Shown piece by piece: positions 23,861-32,100 of a stretch of 64,000 nucleotides of DNA. Each line of letters starts with the position of its first letter. The stretch's first letter is position 1. The notes below the pieces were generated by a model. That model did no database searches, was not told the origin of the DNA, and saw nothing but the letters and a program-made list of their open reading frames with translations. This DNA is from Planotetraspora kaengkrachanensis (lineage in GTDB: Bacteria > Actinomycetota > Actinomycetes > Streptosporangiales > Streptosporangiaceae). The stretch covers positions 62,001-126,000 of the forward strand of contig NZ_BONV01000010.1 of NCBI RefSeq assembly GCF_016862895.1, written 5' to 3'. The position numbers were made by a program, and so were the translations under genes.

Positions 23861-25459
23861 CTACGGAATCATCACCCCGGGATTGAGCACACCCGCCGGA
23901 TCGAGACGTTCCTTGACCGCCCGCAGGATCTCCGCGCCCAGTTCCCCGATCTCCGCGCCGAACGCCTCACGGTGGTCGCGCCCGACGCCGTGGTGGTGGG
24001 TGATGGTCCCTCCGGCGCGCAGGATCGCCTCGCTCGCCGCCCGCTTGGCCGCGGCCCACTGGCCGACCGGATCATCCGTCTGCGCGGTGACCACGGTGAA
24101 GTACAGGGAGGCGCCCGTGCCGTACACGTGCGAGACGTGGCACATCACCAGCGGTGAGCCGAGCGCGGCCGTGAGGGCCTGCCGTACGGCCTCGTAGAGG
24201 CGCGGCACGGCGGACCAGAAGCAGGCCGTCTCCAGCGTCTCCACGGTCGCGCCCGCGGCGAGCAGCGAGTCCCGCAGGTACGGCGCGTCGAACCGCCCGT
24301 GCGCCCACTTCTCCCCTGGCTCGGGACCGAGATGGACGCCGCCCGTCGCGGCCAGGACCGCCGCCGCACGCTCCCCCCGGTACGACACGTCGTCGGGGCC
24401 GCCCTCGTAACCGGCGACGACGAGGCAGCCGGAACCCGTCGCCGACGAGCCGAGCTCACCGGGCTGGGCCAGGCCCACCAGGGTCTCCGTCTCGTCGGAC
24501 AGCCGCAGGACGGTCGGCGCGGGGCCGTCCTGCGCGAGCCGCCGGACGGCCGCCAGCCCCTCGGCGAACGTCGCGAACCGCCAGCCCTCGTAGACCCGCC
24601 GCTCGGGAGCCCGGCGGACGCGCAGCCTGAGCGAGGTGATCACCCCGAAGGCGCCCTCGGAACCGAGGATCACCTGCCGCAGGTCGGGGCCCGCCGCCGA
24701 CTTGGGGGCGCGGCCCGTCTCCAGCGTGCCGCGCGGCGTCGCGACGGTCATGCCGACGACCATGTCGTCGAACCGGCCGTACCCGGCTGACGCCTGCCCG
24801 CTCGACCTGGCCGCGGCGAAACCGCCGAGCGTCGCGTACTCGTAGGACTGCGGGAAGTGCCCGAGCGTAAGGCCGTGGGAGGCGAGCAGTTCCTCCGCCT
24901 GGGGCGCGCGGAGGCCGGGCTCCATCTCGGCGACCATCGACTCCACGTCCACCGAGACGAGCCTGTTCAGCCGGGACAGGTCAAGGGCCGCCACCCCCGC
25001 GAATCCCTCGCGGGAGGCGACCAGGCCGCCGACGACCGACGTCCCCCCGCCGAACGGCACCACGGCCACCCTGTGCTCAGCGCACACGCGCAGAACGGCG
25101 GCCACCTCGTCGTGCGAGCCGGGCAGGACGACGGCGTCGGGGGCGTCCGAGCCGTCTCCCGCCCGCATCCGCAGCAGGTCGGGCGTGGACCTGCCGCGGG
25201 TGTGGCGGATGCGGGCGTCGTCGTCGGTGCGCACGTACCCGGCCCCCGTGATCGCCGCGAGCGCGGCCAGAACGGCCGGCGGGAGGGCCGCTGCCGGCAG
25301 CCGCACCTCGCCGAAGGTGGCGGCCGGGGCGGCCGGCCCCTGTACGCCGAGGAAGTCGGCGAGCAGCTTGCGTACGGGTTCCGGCAACTCCGTCGCCTTG
25401 GCGGGATCACCCCAGCCGGACCAGAGCATCGGTTCCGCGGGGGTCGAAGGGGTCTCCAC
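23861..25459 (-). CDS. FAD-binding oxidoreductase, alkyl-DHAP synthase-like
   Basis: This is a flavoprotein of the vanillyl-alcohol oxidase/PCMH group, with an FAD-contact block VVPFGGGTSVVGGL near residue 135, KSAAGPDLRQVILGSEGAFGVIT near residue 255 and the C-terminal HHHGVGRDHREAFGAEIG typical of alkyldihydroxyacetone phosphate synthase relatives. It is about 532 residues. The start is chosen at GTG 25459, ten bases after GGAGG; GTG 25468 is an alternative but almost abuts that site. It is divergent from glpD with 56 bp between them. The pair suggests glycerophosphate or ether-lipid-type metabolism, though D-lactate or glycolate oxidase-like activity is not excluded. Confidence 0.85.
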   Translation of the reverse strand: METPSTPAEPMLWSGWGDPAKATELPEPVRKLLADFLGVQGPAAPAATFGEVRLPAAALPPAVLAALAAITGAGYVRTDDDARIRHTRGRSTPDLLRMRAGDGSDAPDAVVLPGSHDEVAAVLRVCAEHRVAVVPFGGGTSVVGGLVASREGFAGVAALDLSRLNRLVSVDVESMVAEMEPGLRAPQAEELLASHGLTLGHFPQSYEYATLGGFAAARSSGQASAGYGRFDDMVVGMTVATPRGTLETGRAPKSAAGPDLRQVILGSEGAFGVITSLRLRVRRAPERRVYEGWRFATFAEGLAAVRRLAQDGPAPTVLRLSDETETLVGLAQPGELGSSATGSGCLVVAGYEGGPDDVSYRGERAAAVLAATGGVHLGPEPGEKWAHGRFDAPYLRDSLLAAGATVETLETACFWSAVPRLYEAVRQALTAALGSPLVMCHVSHVYGTGASLYFTVVTAQTDDPVGQWAAAKRAASEAILRAGGTITHHHGVGRDHREAFGAEIGELGAEILRAVKERLDPAGVLNPGVMIP

Positions 25460-25481
25460 GTCGTGCACGCCTCCAGATAGG

Positions 25482-25495
25482 TTACTCAAGGGTAA
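25482..25495. promoter_or_regulatory. Inverted repeat in shared oxidase/glpD promoter
   Basis: TTACTCAAGGGTAA is a near palindrome (TTACnC..GnGTAA) in the 56-bp gap between divergent genes, so one bound protein could control both. TTAC/GTAA half-sites are common for TetR-type regulators of lipid genes in actinobacteria. No regulator gene is adjacent. Confidence 0.45.
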
Positions 25496-25515
25496 TACGC
25501 GGCCCAAGGAGCGGT

Positions 25516-27066
25516 ATGGACACTTCGCTGAACGCCTCCCGGCGGGCTCGCGAGCTCGCCGAGGTCCGGGACACCGTGGTCGACGTCCTCGTCGTCGGCC
25601 TCGGCGCCACAGGCGCGGGAGCGGCGCTCGACGCCGCGTCGCGCGGCCTGACGGTCGCCGCGATCGACGCGCACGACATCGCCTTCGGCACCTCCCGATG
25701 GAGCTCGAAACTCATCCACGGCGGGCTGCGCTACCTCGCGAAGGGCCAGATCGGCGTCGCGCACGAGAGCGCGGCCGAGCGTGGCGTGCTGCTGCGCCAC
25801 ACCGCCCCCCACCTGGTCCGCGCCCAGCCGTACCTGCTGCCGCTCACGCCGGCGGTGCCGCGCTCGCAGGCGGCCGTGGTCATGGCGGGCTACCGGCTGG
25901 GCGACGCGCTGCGGGCCGCCGTCCGCACGCCGCGCGCCGTCCTGCCCGGGCCGTCGCGCGTGCCCGCCGGGCGCGCGCTCGCCCTTGCGCCGCCGCTGAG
26001 CCCGCGCGGCCTGCGCGGGGCGCTGCTGTCCTGGGACGGAAGGGTCGTGGACGACGCGAGGCTCGTCCTCGCCGTGGCCCGCACCGCCGCGGGCCACGGG
26101 GCGCGGATCCTCACCAGGTGCCGCGCGCTGTCCCTCGCCGGAGACGGAGCCCAGGTCCGCGACGAGCTGACCGGCGCCGAGTTCGGGATCAGGGCCCGCG
26201 CCGTGATCAACGCGGCCGGGGTGTGGGCCGGTGAACTCGTCCCGTCGGTACGGCTGCGCCCCTCCCGCGGCACCCACCTCGTGCTCGGGCCGGAAGTGCT
26301 CGGCGGGCTGCGCGCCGGGATGCACGTGCCGATCCCCGGCGAGCCGAACCGCTTCGTGCTCGTCCTCCCGCAGGCCGACGGGCGGGTCCACGTGGGCCTG
26401 ACGGACGAGCCCGTCGACGGTCCCCTCCCCGACGTCCCGGAGGCGCCGGAGAGCGACGTGGCCTTCCTCCTCGACGTCCTGAGCTCGGTCCTGTCCGAGC
26501 CGGTCGGACGGGAGCAGGTGGCCGGCGCCTACGCCGGGCTGCGCCCGCTGGTCGACTCGGGAGGCGGCAGGACGGCTGACGTCTCCCGCAAGCACGCGGT
26601 GCTGCGGTCGCCCGACGGCGTGGTGACCGTCGTGGGCGGAAAGCTCACCACCTACCGCCGCATGGCCGAGGACGCCGTCGACGCCGCCTGCCCGGGCGCG
26701 CCGCCGAGCCGTACGGCACGGCTTCCGCTGGTCGGCGCTCCCGGTCCGGCCGCCAGGGTCGCCGTCCCCTCGTCCGAGGGGATCCCGGCCAGGCTGGCCG
26801 AGCGGTACGGCACGGAGGCCCCTGCCGTACAGGCGCTGGCGCGGGAGGATCCGGCGCTGGCCGAGCCCGTCGCGCTGGGGGTGACACGGGCGGAGCTGGT
26901 GTGGGCGGTCAGGCACGAAGGCGCTCTCGACCCGGGCGACCTGCTCGACCGGCGCACGCGGATCGGGCTGGTCGCCGCCGACCGCGAGGCGGCGCTTCCG
27001 GCGGCCGAGGAGGCACTCACGGCTTCCTGGGACCCACCCGTCACACCGTTTGACTCGATTAGCTAA
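25516..27066 (+). CDS. glpD: Glycerol-3-phosphate dehydrogenase (FAD-dependent)
   Basis: This is a 516-residue flavoenzyme that oxidises sn-glycerol 3-phosphate to dihydroxyacetone phosphate and feeds electrons to the quinone pool. It shows the dinucleotide-binding motif VVGLGATGAGAALDAA near residue 31, FGTSRWSSKLIHGGLRYL near residue 57, INAAGVWAG near residue 233 and GGKLTTYRRMAEDAVD near residue 373. AAGGAG precedes ATG 25516. It is divergent from an alkyl-DHAP-synthase-like oxidase. Its TAA stop is part of the iron box of the next gene. Confidence 0.95.
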   Translation: MDTSLNASRRARELAEVRDTVVDVLVVGLGATGAGAALDAASRGLTVAAIDAHDIAFGTSRWSSKLIHGGLRYLAKGQIGVAHESAAERGVLLRHTAPHLVRAQPYLLPLTPAVPRSQAAVVMAGYRLGDALRAAVRTPRAVLPGPSRVPAGRALALAPPLSPRGLRGALLSWDGRVVDDARLVLAVARTAAGHGARILTRCRALSLAGDGAQVRDELTGAEFGIRARAVINAAGVWAGELVPSVRLRPSRGTHLVLGPEVLGGLRAGMHVPIPGEPNRFVLVLPQADGRVHVGLTDEPVDGPLPDVPEAPESDVAFLLDVLSSVLSEPVGREQVAGAYAGLRPLVDSGGGRTADVSRKHAVLRSPDGVVTVVGGKLTTYRRMAEDAVDAACPGAPPSRTARLPLVGAPGPAARVAVPSSEGIPARLAERYGTEAPAVQALAREDPALAEPVALGVTRAELVWAVRHEGALDPGDLLDRRTRIGLVAADREAALPAAEEALTASWDPPVTPFDSIS

Positions 27067-27082
27067 GGTAAGACTTACCTAA
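27064..27082 (+). promoter_or_regulatory. Iron box (DtxR/IdeR-type operator)
   Basis: TAAGGTAAGACTTACCTAA is a 19-bp near-perfect palindrome that fits the known DtxR/IdeR consensus TTAGGTTAGGCTAACCTAA. It starts at the glpD stop codon and ends 29 bp before the next ATG. A wider inverted repeat, CTCGATTAG (27054-27062) and CTAATCGAG (27079-27087), overlaps it. Confidence 0.85.
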
Positions 27083-27111
27083 TCGAGCGTGAGGGAGGCG
27101 GGGGACCACCG

Positions 27112-28017
27112 ATGGCCAACGGCTGCGAGCATTCCGCCGCGTGCCACACCGGCACCGCCCCCGTCTACGCGAGCGCGACCACCGGCGCGCGGTTCTGGCT
27201 GCTGATCGAGCACTCCGGGCCGTGGGCGGCCTACCTCGAAGAGATGAAGCTGCCCGAGCCGGTGCTCGCGCTGATCGACCGGGCCCGGTCGCTGGGCGTC
27301 CGGCCCCAGTTGATCCGCCGCCCGGGCCGCCGCACCAGCCGGACCGGTCCAGTGCACGTGTTCGTGGCCTCGTCCGTCGGCGCCGAGCCGTGGCTCGCGG
27401 AGGGCTTCTTCGAGAACCCCGACGATCTTGACCTGGGCTCCGTCGTGCACGGAGTGGTTCCGGAGTCCTGCATACTGGTGAACGAGCCGATGTTCCTGGT
27501 CTGCACGCACGGCAAACGCAACGCGTGCTGCGCCCGTTTCGGCCTTCCGCTGGCCCGGTTCCTGGACGGGAACCTGCCCGGAGGGGCCTGGGAGACCACT
27601 CATGTTGGCGGCGATCGATACGCCGCTAACCTCGTATGCTTGCCACACGGGCTTTACTACGGCAGCATGTCTCAAGCTGCTGCGATCGCGGCGGCAAACG
27701 CGTACCGGCACGGCGAGGTCGTCCTCGACCGTTTCCGGGGGCGCGCGGGTATCCCTGAGCCATTGCAAGCCGCCGAGCATTTCGTCCGGTCCCACACGGG
27801 TGAGGTCTCGGTCGGCGGAGTGGCCGTGGAATCCTCCCGGTCGGAAGGCGACACCACGGTGTGCGTCGTGCGAAGCACGTCACAGCGGGGGACGTCGCGA
27901 TTTCGGGTTGTGGTCGAACGTGCGGTGTTGTCGGCACCGTGCGGGATGACCTGCACCGACGAGATCTCGACCTACAGGTTGGCCGAATTGAGGCAGCTCA
28001 CTGCGGCTCTGACCTGA
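27112..28017 (+). CDS. Sucrase/ferredoxin-like (Suc_Fer) protein, iron-regulated
   Basis: This 301-residue protein belongs to the thioredoxin-like 2Fe-2S Suc_Fer family. It has the cluster-type motif CTHGKRNACCARFG near residue 126, then HVGGDRYAANLVCLPHGLYYG near residue 164. Further Cys occur at the N-terminus (NGCEHSAACH) and the C-terminus (APCGMTCTDEIS). GGGAGG precedes ATG 27112. The iron box directly upstream predicts repression when iron is plentiful, which suggests a role in iron acquisition or release such as siderophore reduction. That role is inference; the enzymatic reaction is unknown. Confidence 0.85.
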   Translation: MANGCEHSAACHTGTAPVYASATTGARFWLLIEHSGPWAAYLEEMKLPEPVLALIDRARSLGVRPQLIRRPGRRTSRTGPVHVFVASSVGAEPWLAEGFFENPDDLDLGSVVHGVVPESCILVNEPMFLVCTHGKRNACCARFGLPLARFLDGNLPGGAWETTHVGGDRYAANLVCLPHGLYYGSMSQAAAIAAANAYRHGEVVLDRFRGRAGIPEPLQAAEHFVRSHTGEVSVGGVAVESSRSEGDTTVCVVRSTSQRGTSRFRVVVERAVLSAPCGMTCTDEISTYRLAELRQLTAALT

Positions 28018-28132
28018 GGCCACCGACCGGAACGGGAACATCACGGCCAGTCCTCGCGTTGGATACAGGGACGCCACAAGCGTCCAATGCGGCACGAACC
28101 CTTGAAATACCTCTCACCAAAGGTGGTTTCTC

Positions 28133-28447
28133 ATGTCTCAGGTACGTCGGCAGCTCGCCCGCCCGCGCCCCAGTTGGGGATGGCAGGATGATGCCGCGTG
28201 CCGGGGAGAGGACCTTGTGCTGTTCTTCGGTCCTGACGGTGAGCGTCAGCCGGAGCGCGACATCCGTGAGCGCAAGGCCAAGGCCATCTGCGCTCAGTGT
28301 CCCGTGCGCGCCGAGTGCCTCGACTACGCCCTGTCCCGTCCCGAGAAGTACGGGACCTGGGGCGGGCTGAACGAGGACGAGCGCGCCTCCGAGCGTCGTC
28401 GCCGTATGCGCCGCGCGGCGAGCGCCGGTATCAGCGCTGTCGCCTGA
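28133..28447 (+). CDS. WhiB-family iron-sulfur transcription factor
   Basis: This 104-residue protein carries four Cys in the WhiB pattern: one in DDAACRGED (near 23), CAQCPVRAEC (near 53-62), and the turn YGTWGGLNEDER, followed by a basic tail RRRRMRRA for DNA contact. WhiB proteins bind a 4Fe-4S cluster and the sigma factor. AAAGGTGG precedes ATG 28133. A small hairpin, GGACGC-CACAA-GCGTCC (28070-28086), lies in the leader. The subfamily is not clear to me. Confidence 0.93.
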   Translation: MSQVRRQLARPRPSWGWQDDAACRGEDLVLFFGPDGERQPERDIRERKAKAICAQCPVRAECLDYALSRPEKYGTWGGLNEDERASERRRRMRRAASAGISAVA

Positions 28448-28533
28448 GCCGTCTTCCCCCTCCCCCGACACGCTTCAGCAGGCCTCCGGGTGTTCCGCCC
28501 ACCCCTCCCCAGGGAACGCGGGACACCCTCAGG

Positions 28534-29193
28534 TCACGGCCGTTCCCTGAGCAGGTCGAGAACATCGTCGTCGGTCAGTTGGTCGAAGGATTCGTACCAC
28601 TGCCCGACCGCGCGGAAACCCCACGGAACCGCGAGAATCACGACATTGTCGGCTTCTTTCCGCATGCGCTCCACGGTATCCCCTGCGGCGACCGGAACCG
28701 CCAGAGTCGACGTGCCCTGCCCCTCCTGCCGCGCCCGCACGGCCCGCAGCGCCGCCGTCGCGGTTCCCCCCGTCGCCATCCCGTCGTCGACGACGATCAC
28801 GTCCTTGCCGCGGAGATCGGGCGCCGGCCGCGTGCCGCGGTAGACCTTCACCCGCCTGGCCAGTTCGAGCCGTTCCCGGTCCACGACCGGCAGGACGTCC
28901 TCCGGCTCGAGTCCGAGCTTCTCCAGCAGATCCTGGTGGAACACCGGCTCCCCGCCCTCGGCGATCGCGCCGACGCCGAGCTCCGGCTGACCCGGGCATC
29001 CGATCTTCCGTGTCACGAGCACGTCGAGGGGCGCGTCGAGCATGTCCGACACGGGCGCGGCCACCGCCACCCCGCCTCGCGGCAGGGCGAGCACCACCGG
29101 ATCCCTCCGGCGCATGCCGTACAGGGCGTGGGCGAGAAGCGTTCCCGCCTGGGCCCTGTCCGTGAACGGCAGCCGCACCCGCATCGGCTTCAT
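28534..29193 (-). CDS. Phosphoribosyltransferase-fold protein
   Basis: This 219-residue protein has the PRPP-binding motif VIVVDDGMATGGTAT near residue 130 and an N-terminal ALPRGGVAVAAPVSD. It belongs to the actinobacterial group of stand-alone PRTase-domain proteins often annotated only as phosphoribosyltransferase. No specificity hood for a known base is evident. It could be regulatory. ATG 29193 or an internal ATG at 29184 may be the start. Confidence 0.85.
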   Translation of the reverse strand: MKPMRVRLPFTDRAQAGTLLAHALYGMRRRDPVVLALPRGGVAVAAPVSDMLDAPLDVLVTRKIGCPGQPELGVGAIAEGGEPVFHQDLLEKLGLEPEDVLPVVDRERLELARRVKVYRGTRPAPDLRGKDVIVVDDGMATGGTATAALRAVRARQEGQGTSTLAVPVAAGDTVERMRKEADNVVILAVPWGFRAVGQWYESFDQLTDDDVLDLLRERP

Positions 29194-29229
29194 AAATTCC
29201 TCATACCCGACAAATCTCGCCAGGCACCT

Positions 29230-30327
29230 CTAGGGGCGGGCCCGGCCCGACCTGCGCATCTCCTTGTGGATGATCTTCCATTTGCGGGTCTCCTCACTCT
29301 GGAGACGGGCGTCGGCCCTGCGGGCCATCCAGGCGGCCTCCCGCTGCAGCTTGTGCCAGCTCTGCAGCCGCCGCACGGGCAGCTCGCCCGACTCGACCGC
29401 CTCCTGCACGGCGCATCCTGGCTCCTCGCCGTGTCCGCAGTCGGAGAACCGGCACTGCCCGGCCAGCTCCTCGATGTCGGAGAACACGAGGTCCACCCCG
29501 TCGCTCATCTCGTACAGGCCGACCCTGCGGATGCCGGGGGTGTCGATGATGAGCCCGCCGCCGGGCAGCGGGATGAGCTCCCGGTGGACGGTCGTATGCC
29601 TGCCCCGGCCGTCGGCCGCCCTGACCTGCTGGGTCTCCATCACCGCGTCCTGGGCGAGCGCGTTGACCAGAGTGGACTTGCCGGCCCCCGAGGGACCGAG
29701 CACCACCGCCGTCCTTGAGCCGGCGAGATGGGCGCGGACGAGGTCGACGCCGTCGCCCGCCAGCGAGCTGACCGCGTGGACGTCCACCCCCGGAGCCGAG
29801 GCGGCGACATCGGCGAGCAGGTCGTCGAGCCCCATCTCGAACAGGTCGGTCTTGGTGATCAGGACGACGGGCGTGCCGCCACTCTCCCAGGCCAGCGCCA
29901 CGAGGCGCTCGATCCTGCCGAGATCGGCGAAATCGGTGGAATGCATCGACGGCTCGGCGACGAACACGACGTCCACGTTGGCGGCCAGGACCTGGCCCTG
30001 CCCGTCGCCGGACAGGCCGCCCCTGGACGTACGGCTCACGCCGCCACGGACGAAGGCCGACGTACGGGGAAGCACCCCGTCGAGCTCGTAGCGGCCCTCA
30101 GGAAGCCGCCGGAGGGCCACCCAGTCGCCCACACAGGGAAGGGCGATCGGATCGGCCGCGGCGGCCCTGCGGACGTGCGAGCCGTACCTGGCCTGGAGTG
30201 TGCCGTCGGCGGCGATGACTTCGGCGGCGCCGCGGTCGACCCTGGCCACCCGGGCGGGAACGGTGCCCGCGGGAAGCTCGGAGTATCGGTCGTCCTGCCA
30301 GCCGAGAAGCGAAAGATCGAACAACAT
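29230..30327 (-). CDS. rsgA: Ribosome small subunit-dependent GTPase A
   Basis: This is a circularly permuted GTPase of 365 residues that checks 30S maturation. After an OB-fold N-terminal region come G4 (LITKTDL, near 163), G1 (GPSGAGKSTLVNAL, near 217), the switch region GRGRHTT and G3 (DTPGIRRVGL, near 265). The C-terminal zinc site is CRFSDCGHGEEPGC near 295. ATG 30327 is taken as the start; GTG 30339 four codons earlier is possible but almost abuts its GAAGG. On the minus strand it lies downstream of glyA, across a gap filled with repeats. Confidence 0.94.
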   Translation of the reverse strand: MLFDLSLLGWQDDRYSELPAGTVPARVARVDRGAAEVIAADGTLQARYGSHVRRAAAADPIALPCVGDWVALRRLPEGRYELDGVLPRTSAFVRGGVSRTSRGGLSGDGQGQVLAANVDVVFVAEPSMHSTDFADLGRIERLVALAWESGGTPVVLITKTDLFEMGLDDLLADVAASAPGVDVHAVSSLAGDGVDLVRAHLAGSRTAVVLGPSGAGKSTLVNALAQDAVMETQQVRAADGRGRHTTVHRELIPLPGGGLIIDTPGIRRVGLYEMSDGVDLVFSDIEELAGQCRFSDCGHGEEPGCAVQEAVESGELPVRRLQSWHKLQREAAWMARRADARLQSEETRKWKIIHKEMRRSGRARP

Positions 30328-30339
30328 CGGTGAAGACAC

Positions 30340-30684
30340 CCTTCGGAGACGGGTGCCTCAGCGAGAACTAGGCGGGCACCCGGAGGTTGATGGACGGCAT
30401 GCTCGTCAGAAAGACCCGCATGTTCCTCACCTCCCACAGCTCCGAGGCCGCGTTCGAAGCGGCGTTGCCAGAACCCTACGGAGCCCCCGACCGCTCCGCA
30501 ACCCACTTTTCCCCGCACACTTTTTTGGGGGTGATCATGCACAGATTCGCCGAAAGGCCCTCCGCCTGCGGCGTTCCCCGCCGTGATCATGCACAGATTC
30601 GGCCCGGTCACCGCTGACCAGGCGATTGCCTCAGCGTGATCATGCACAGGTTCCGGGGAACCTGCGCATGATCACGCCCGGAGG
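30340..30684. other. Intergenic region between rsgA and glyA
   Basis: This 345-bp gap contains the rsgA promoter region (right of 30340) and, from 30531, the first locus of the 53-bp repeat family. A short T-run, ACTTTTTTGGGG (30519-30530), precedes the first repeat. No convincing ORF is present. Confidence 0.6.
30531..30675 (+). repeat. 53-bp phased repeat family, locus A
   Basis: Plus-oriented copies of GTGATCATGCACAGATTCG start at 30531 and 30583, and GTGATCATGCACAGGTTCC starts at 30636, that is 52 and 53 bp apart. The third copy faces an inverted copy (30657-30675, ending CATGATCAC) with a 2-base loop. The pair forms a 19-bp stem with one mismatch only 9 bp from the glyA stop. The tails between copies share fragments such as CCTGCGGC with locus C. 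Confidence 0.9.
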
Positions 30685-31944
30685 TCAGGAGAGGCCAGGG
30701 GCGGGGAACTGGGCCGTGAGGTCGCTGACCTCACGGTGGACCCGAGCGATCACGTCCTCGGCGTCGCCCTTGGCCAGGGCCGTGACGACCTCGTCGATCC
30801 AGGCGCCGATCTGCCGCATCTCCGCCTCGCCCATGCCCCGCGACGTCACCGACGGCGTGCCGATCCGGATGCCGGAGGGGTCGAACGGCTTGCGCGGGTC
30901 GAAGGGCACCGTGTTGTAGTTCGTCTCCAGGCCGGCCCGGTCGAGAGCCTGAGCGGCCGGCTTGCCGCCGATCCCCTTGGGCGTGAGGTCCATCAGGATC
31001 AGGTGGTTGTCGGTGCCGCCGGAGACGAGGTCGAACCCCCTGCCCGCCAGCTCGTCGGCGAGCGCCTGGGCGTTCTTCACGACCTGCGCGGCGTAGGCCT
31101 TGAAGTCTGGCTGGGCGGCCTCGTGAAGGGCCACCGCGATGGCGGCGGTCGTGTGGTTGTGCGGTCCGCCCTGCAGACCCGGGAACACGGCCTTGTTGAG
31201 GGCGGTCGCGTGCTCGTCCGAGGTCGCCATCAGCATGGCGCCACGCGGGCCGCGAAGGGTCTTGTGCGTCGTGGTGGAGATCACGTCGGCGTGGCCGACC
31301 GGCGAGGGGTGGGCGCCGCCCGCGACGAGGCCGGCGATGTGCGCGATGTCGGCCGCCAGGACCGCCCCGACCTCACGCGCGATCTCGGCGAACGCCGGGA
31401 AGTCGATCGTGCGCGGGATCGCGGTGCCGCCACAGAAGATCAGCTTGGGCCGGTGCTCCAGAGCCAGCGCGCGGACCTCGTCCATGTCGATGCGGCCGGT
31501 GTCCTTGCGCACGCCGTACCGGACGGCGTTGAACCACTTGCCGGTGGCCGAGACCGACCAGCCGTGGGTGAGGTGGCCGCCGAACGGGAGGCCCATGCCC
31601 AGCACGGTGTCACCGGGGTTCAGGAACGCCAGGTAGATCGCCAGGTTCGCGGGCGATCCCGAGTACGGCTGGACGTTGGCGTGGTTCACGCCGAACAGCG
31701 ACTTGGCCCGCTCCACGGCCAGAGTCTCGATCTGGTCGATGACCTGCTGGCCCTCGTAGTAACGCTTGCCCGCGTAACCCTCGGAGTACTTGTTCGTGAG
31801 AACCGTCCCCGTGGCCTCGAGAACGGCCTTGGACACGTAGTTCTCGGACGCGATGAGCTTGACCGTGTCGGCCTGCCGTCGTTCCTCTGCCGCGATGAGC
31901 CCGGCGAGTTCGGGATCGACGGCGTTCAGCGAGTTCCCAGCCAT
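30685..31944 (-). CDS. glyA: Serine hydroxymethyltransferase
   Basis: This PLP enzyme interconverts serine and glycine and loads one-carbon units on tetrahydrofolate. It has 419 residues, close to the family norm, with KLIASENYVSKAVLEATG near 28, NVQPYSGSPANLAIY near 95, the PLP lysine block STTTHKTLRGPRGAM near 225 and SGIRIGTPSVTSRGM near 355. ATG 31944 follows AAGGAAG. The long leader is a ZTP riboswitch. A repeat hairpin lies just past the stop. Confidence 0.97.
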   Translation of the reverse strand: MAGNSLNAVDPELAGLIAAEERRQADTVKLIASENYVSKAVLEATGTVLTNKYSEGYAGKRYYEGQQVIDQIETLAVERAKSLFGVNHANVQPYSGSPANLAIYLAFLNPGDTVLGMGLPFGGHLTHGWSVSATGKWFNAVRYGVRKDTGRIDMDEVRALALEHRPKLIFCGGTAIPRTIDFPAFAEIAREVGAVLAADIAHIAGLVAGGAHPSPVGHADVISTTTHKTLRGPRGAMLMATSDEHATALNKAVFPGLQGGPHNHTTAAIAVALHEAAQPDFKAYAAQVVKNAQALADELAGRGFDLVSGGTDNHLILMDLTPKGIGGKPAAQALDRAGLETNYNTVPFDPRKPFDPSGIRIGTPSVTSRGMGEAEMRQIGAWIDEVVTALAKGDAEDVIARVHREVSDLTAQFPAPGLS

Positions 31945-31969
31945 GGCGCTTCCTTGTCCGTATCGGCGG

Positions 31970-32072
31970 TGACGGCGGCCCAGGCGCACGGCCTCCGCGA
32001 GAATGCTCCCCGGTGGTGACCCACCTTCGACGCGGCCCCTCGGGGACACGTCAGCGCCAGTCGCGACTTCCC
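31970..32072 (-). ncRNA. ZTP (pfl) riboswitch in glyA leader
   Basis: On the minus strand the leader reads GTCGCGACTGGCG (32068-32056), then a variable stem, GGTGGGTCACCACCGGGGAGCA near 32027-32006, and GCCGTGCGCCTGGGC near 31992-31978. These are the conserved blocks of the pfl motif (GACUGGCG, ACCACCGGGGAGC, CGCCUGGGC), which senses ZTP/ZMP and commonly precedes one-carbon genes such as glyA. Boundaries are approximate. A -10-like TAAAGT lies immediately upstream at 32079-32074, beside the stop of the preceding kinase gene. Confidence 0.88.
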
Positions 32073-32100
32073 TACTTTATCGGGAGCGGTCCGGTACGGC

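Noticed and set aside
28070-28086. Hairpin GGACGC-CACAA-GCGTCC as a terminator of the Suc_Fer gene
   Set aside because: The stem is only 6 bp with no U-run and lies near the whiB ribosome site; not strong enough to call.
30387-30647. Open frames running through repeat locus A
   Set aside because: They consist largely of repeat-encoded residues (CMIT, MHRF), lack ribosome sites and have no recognisable domain.
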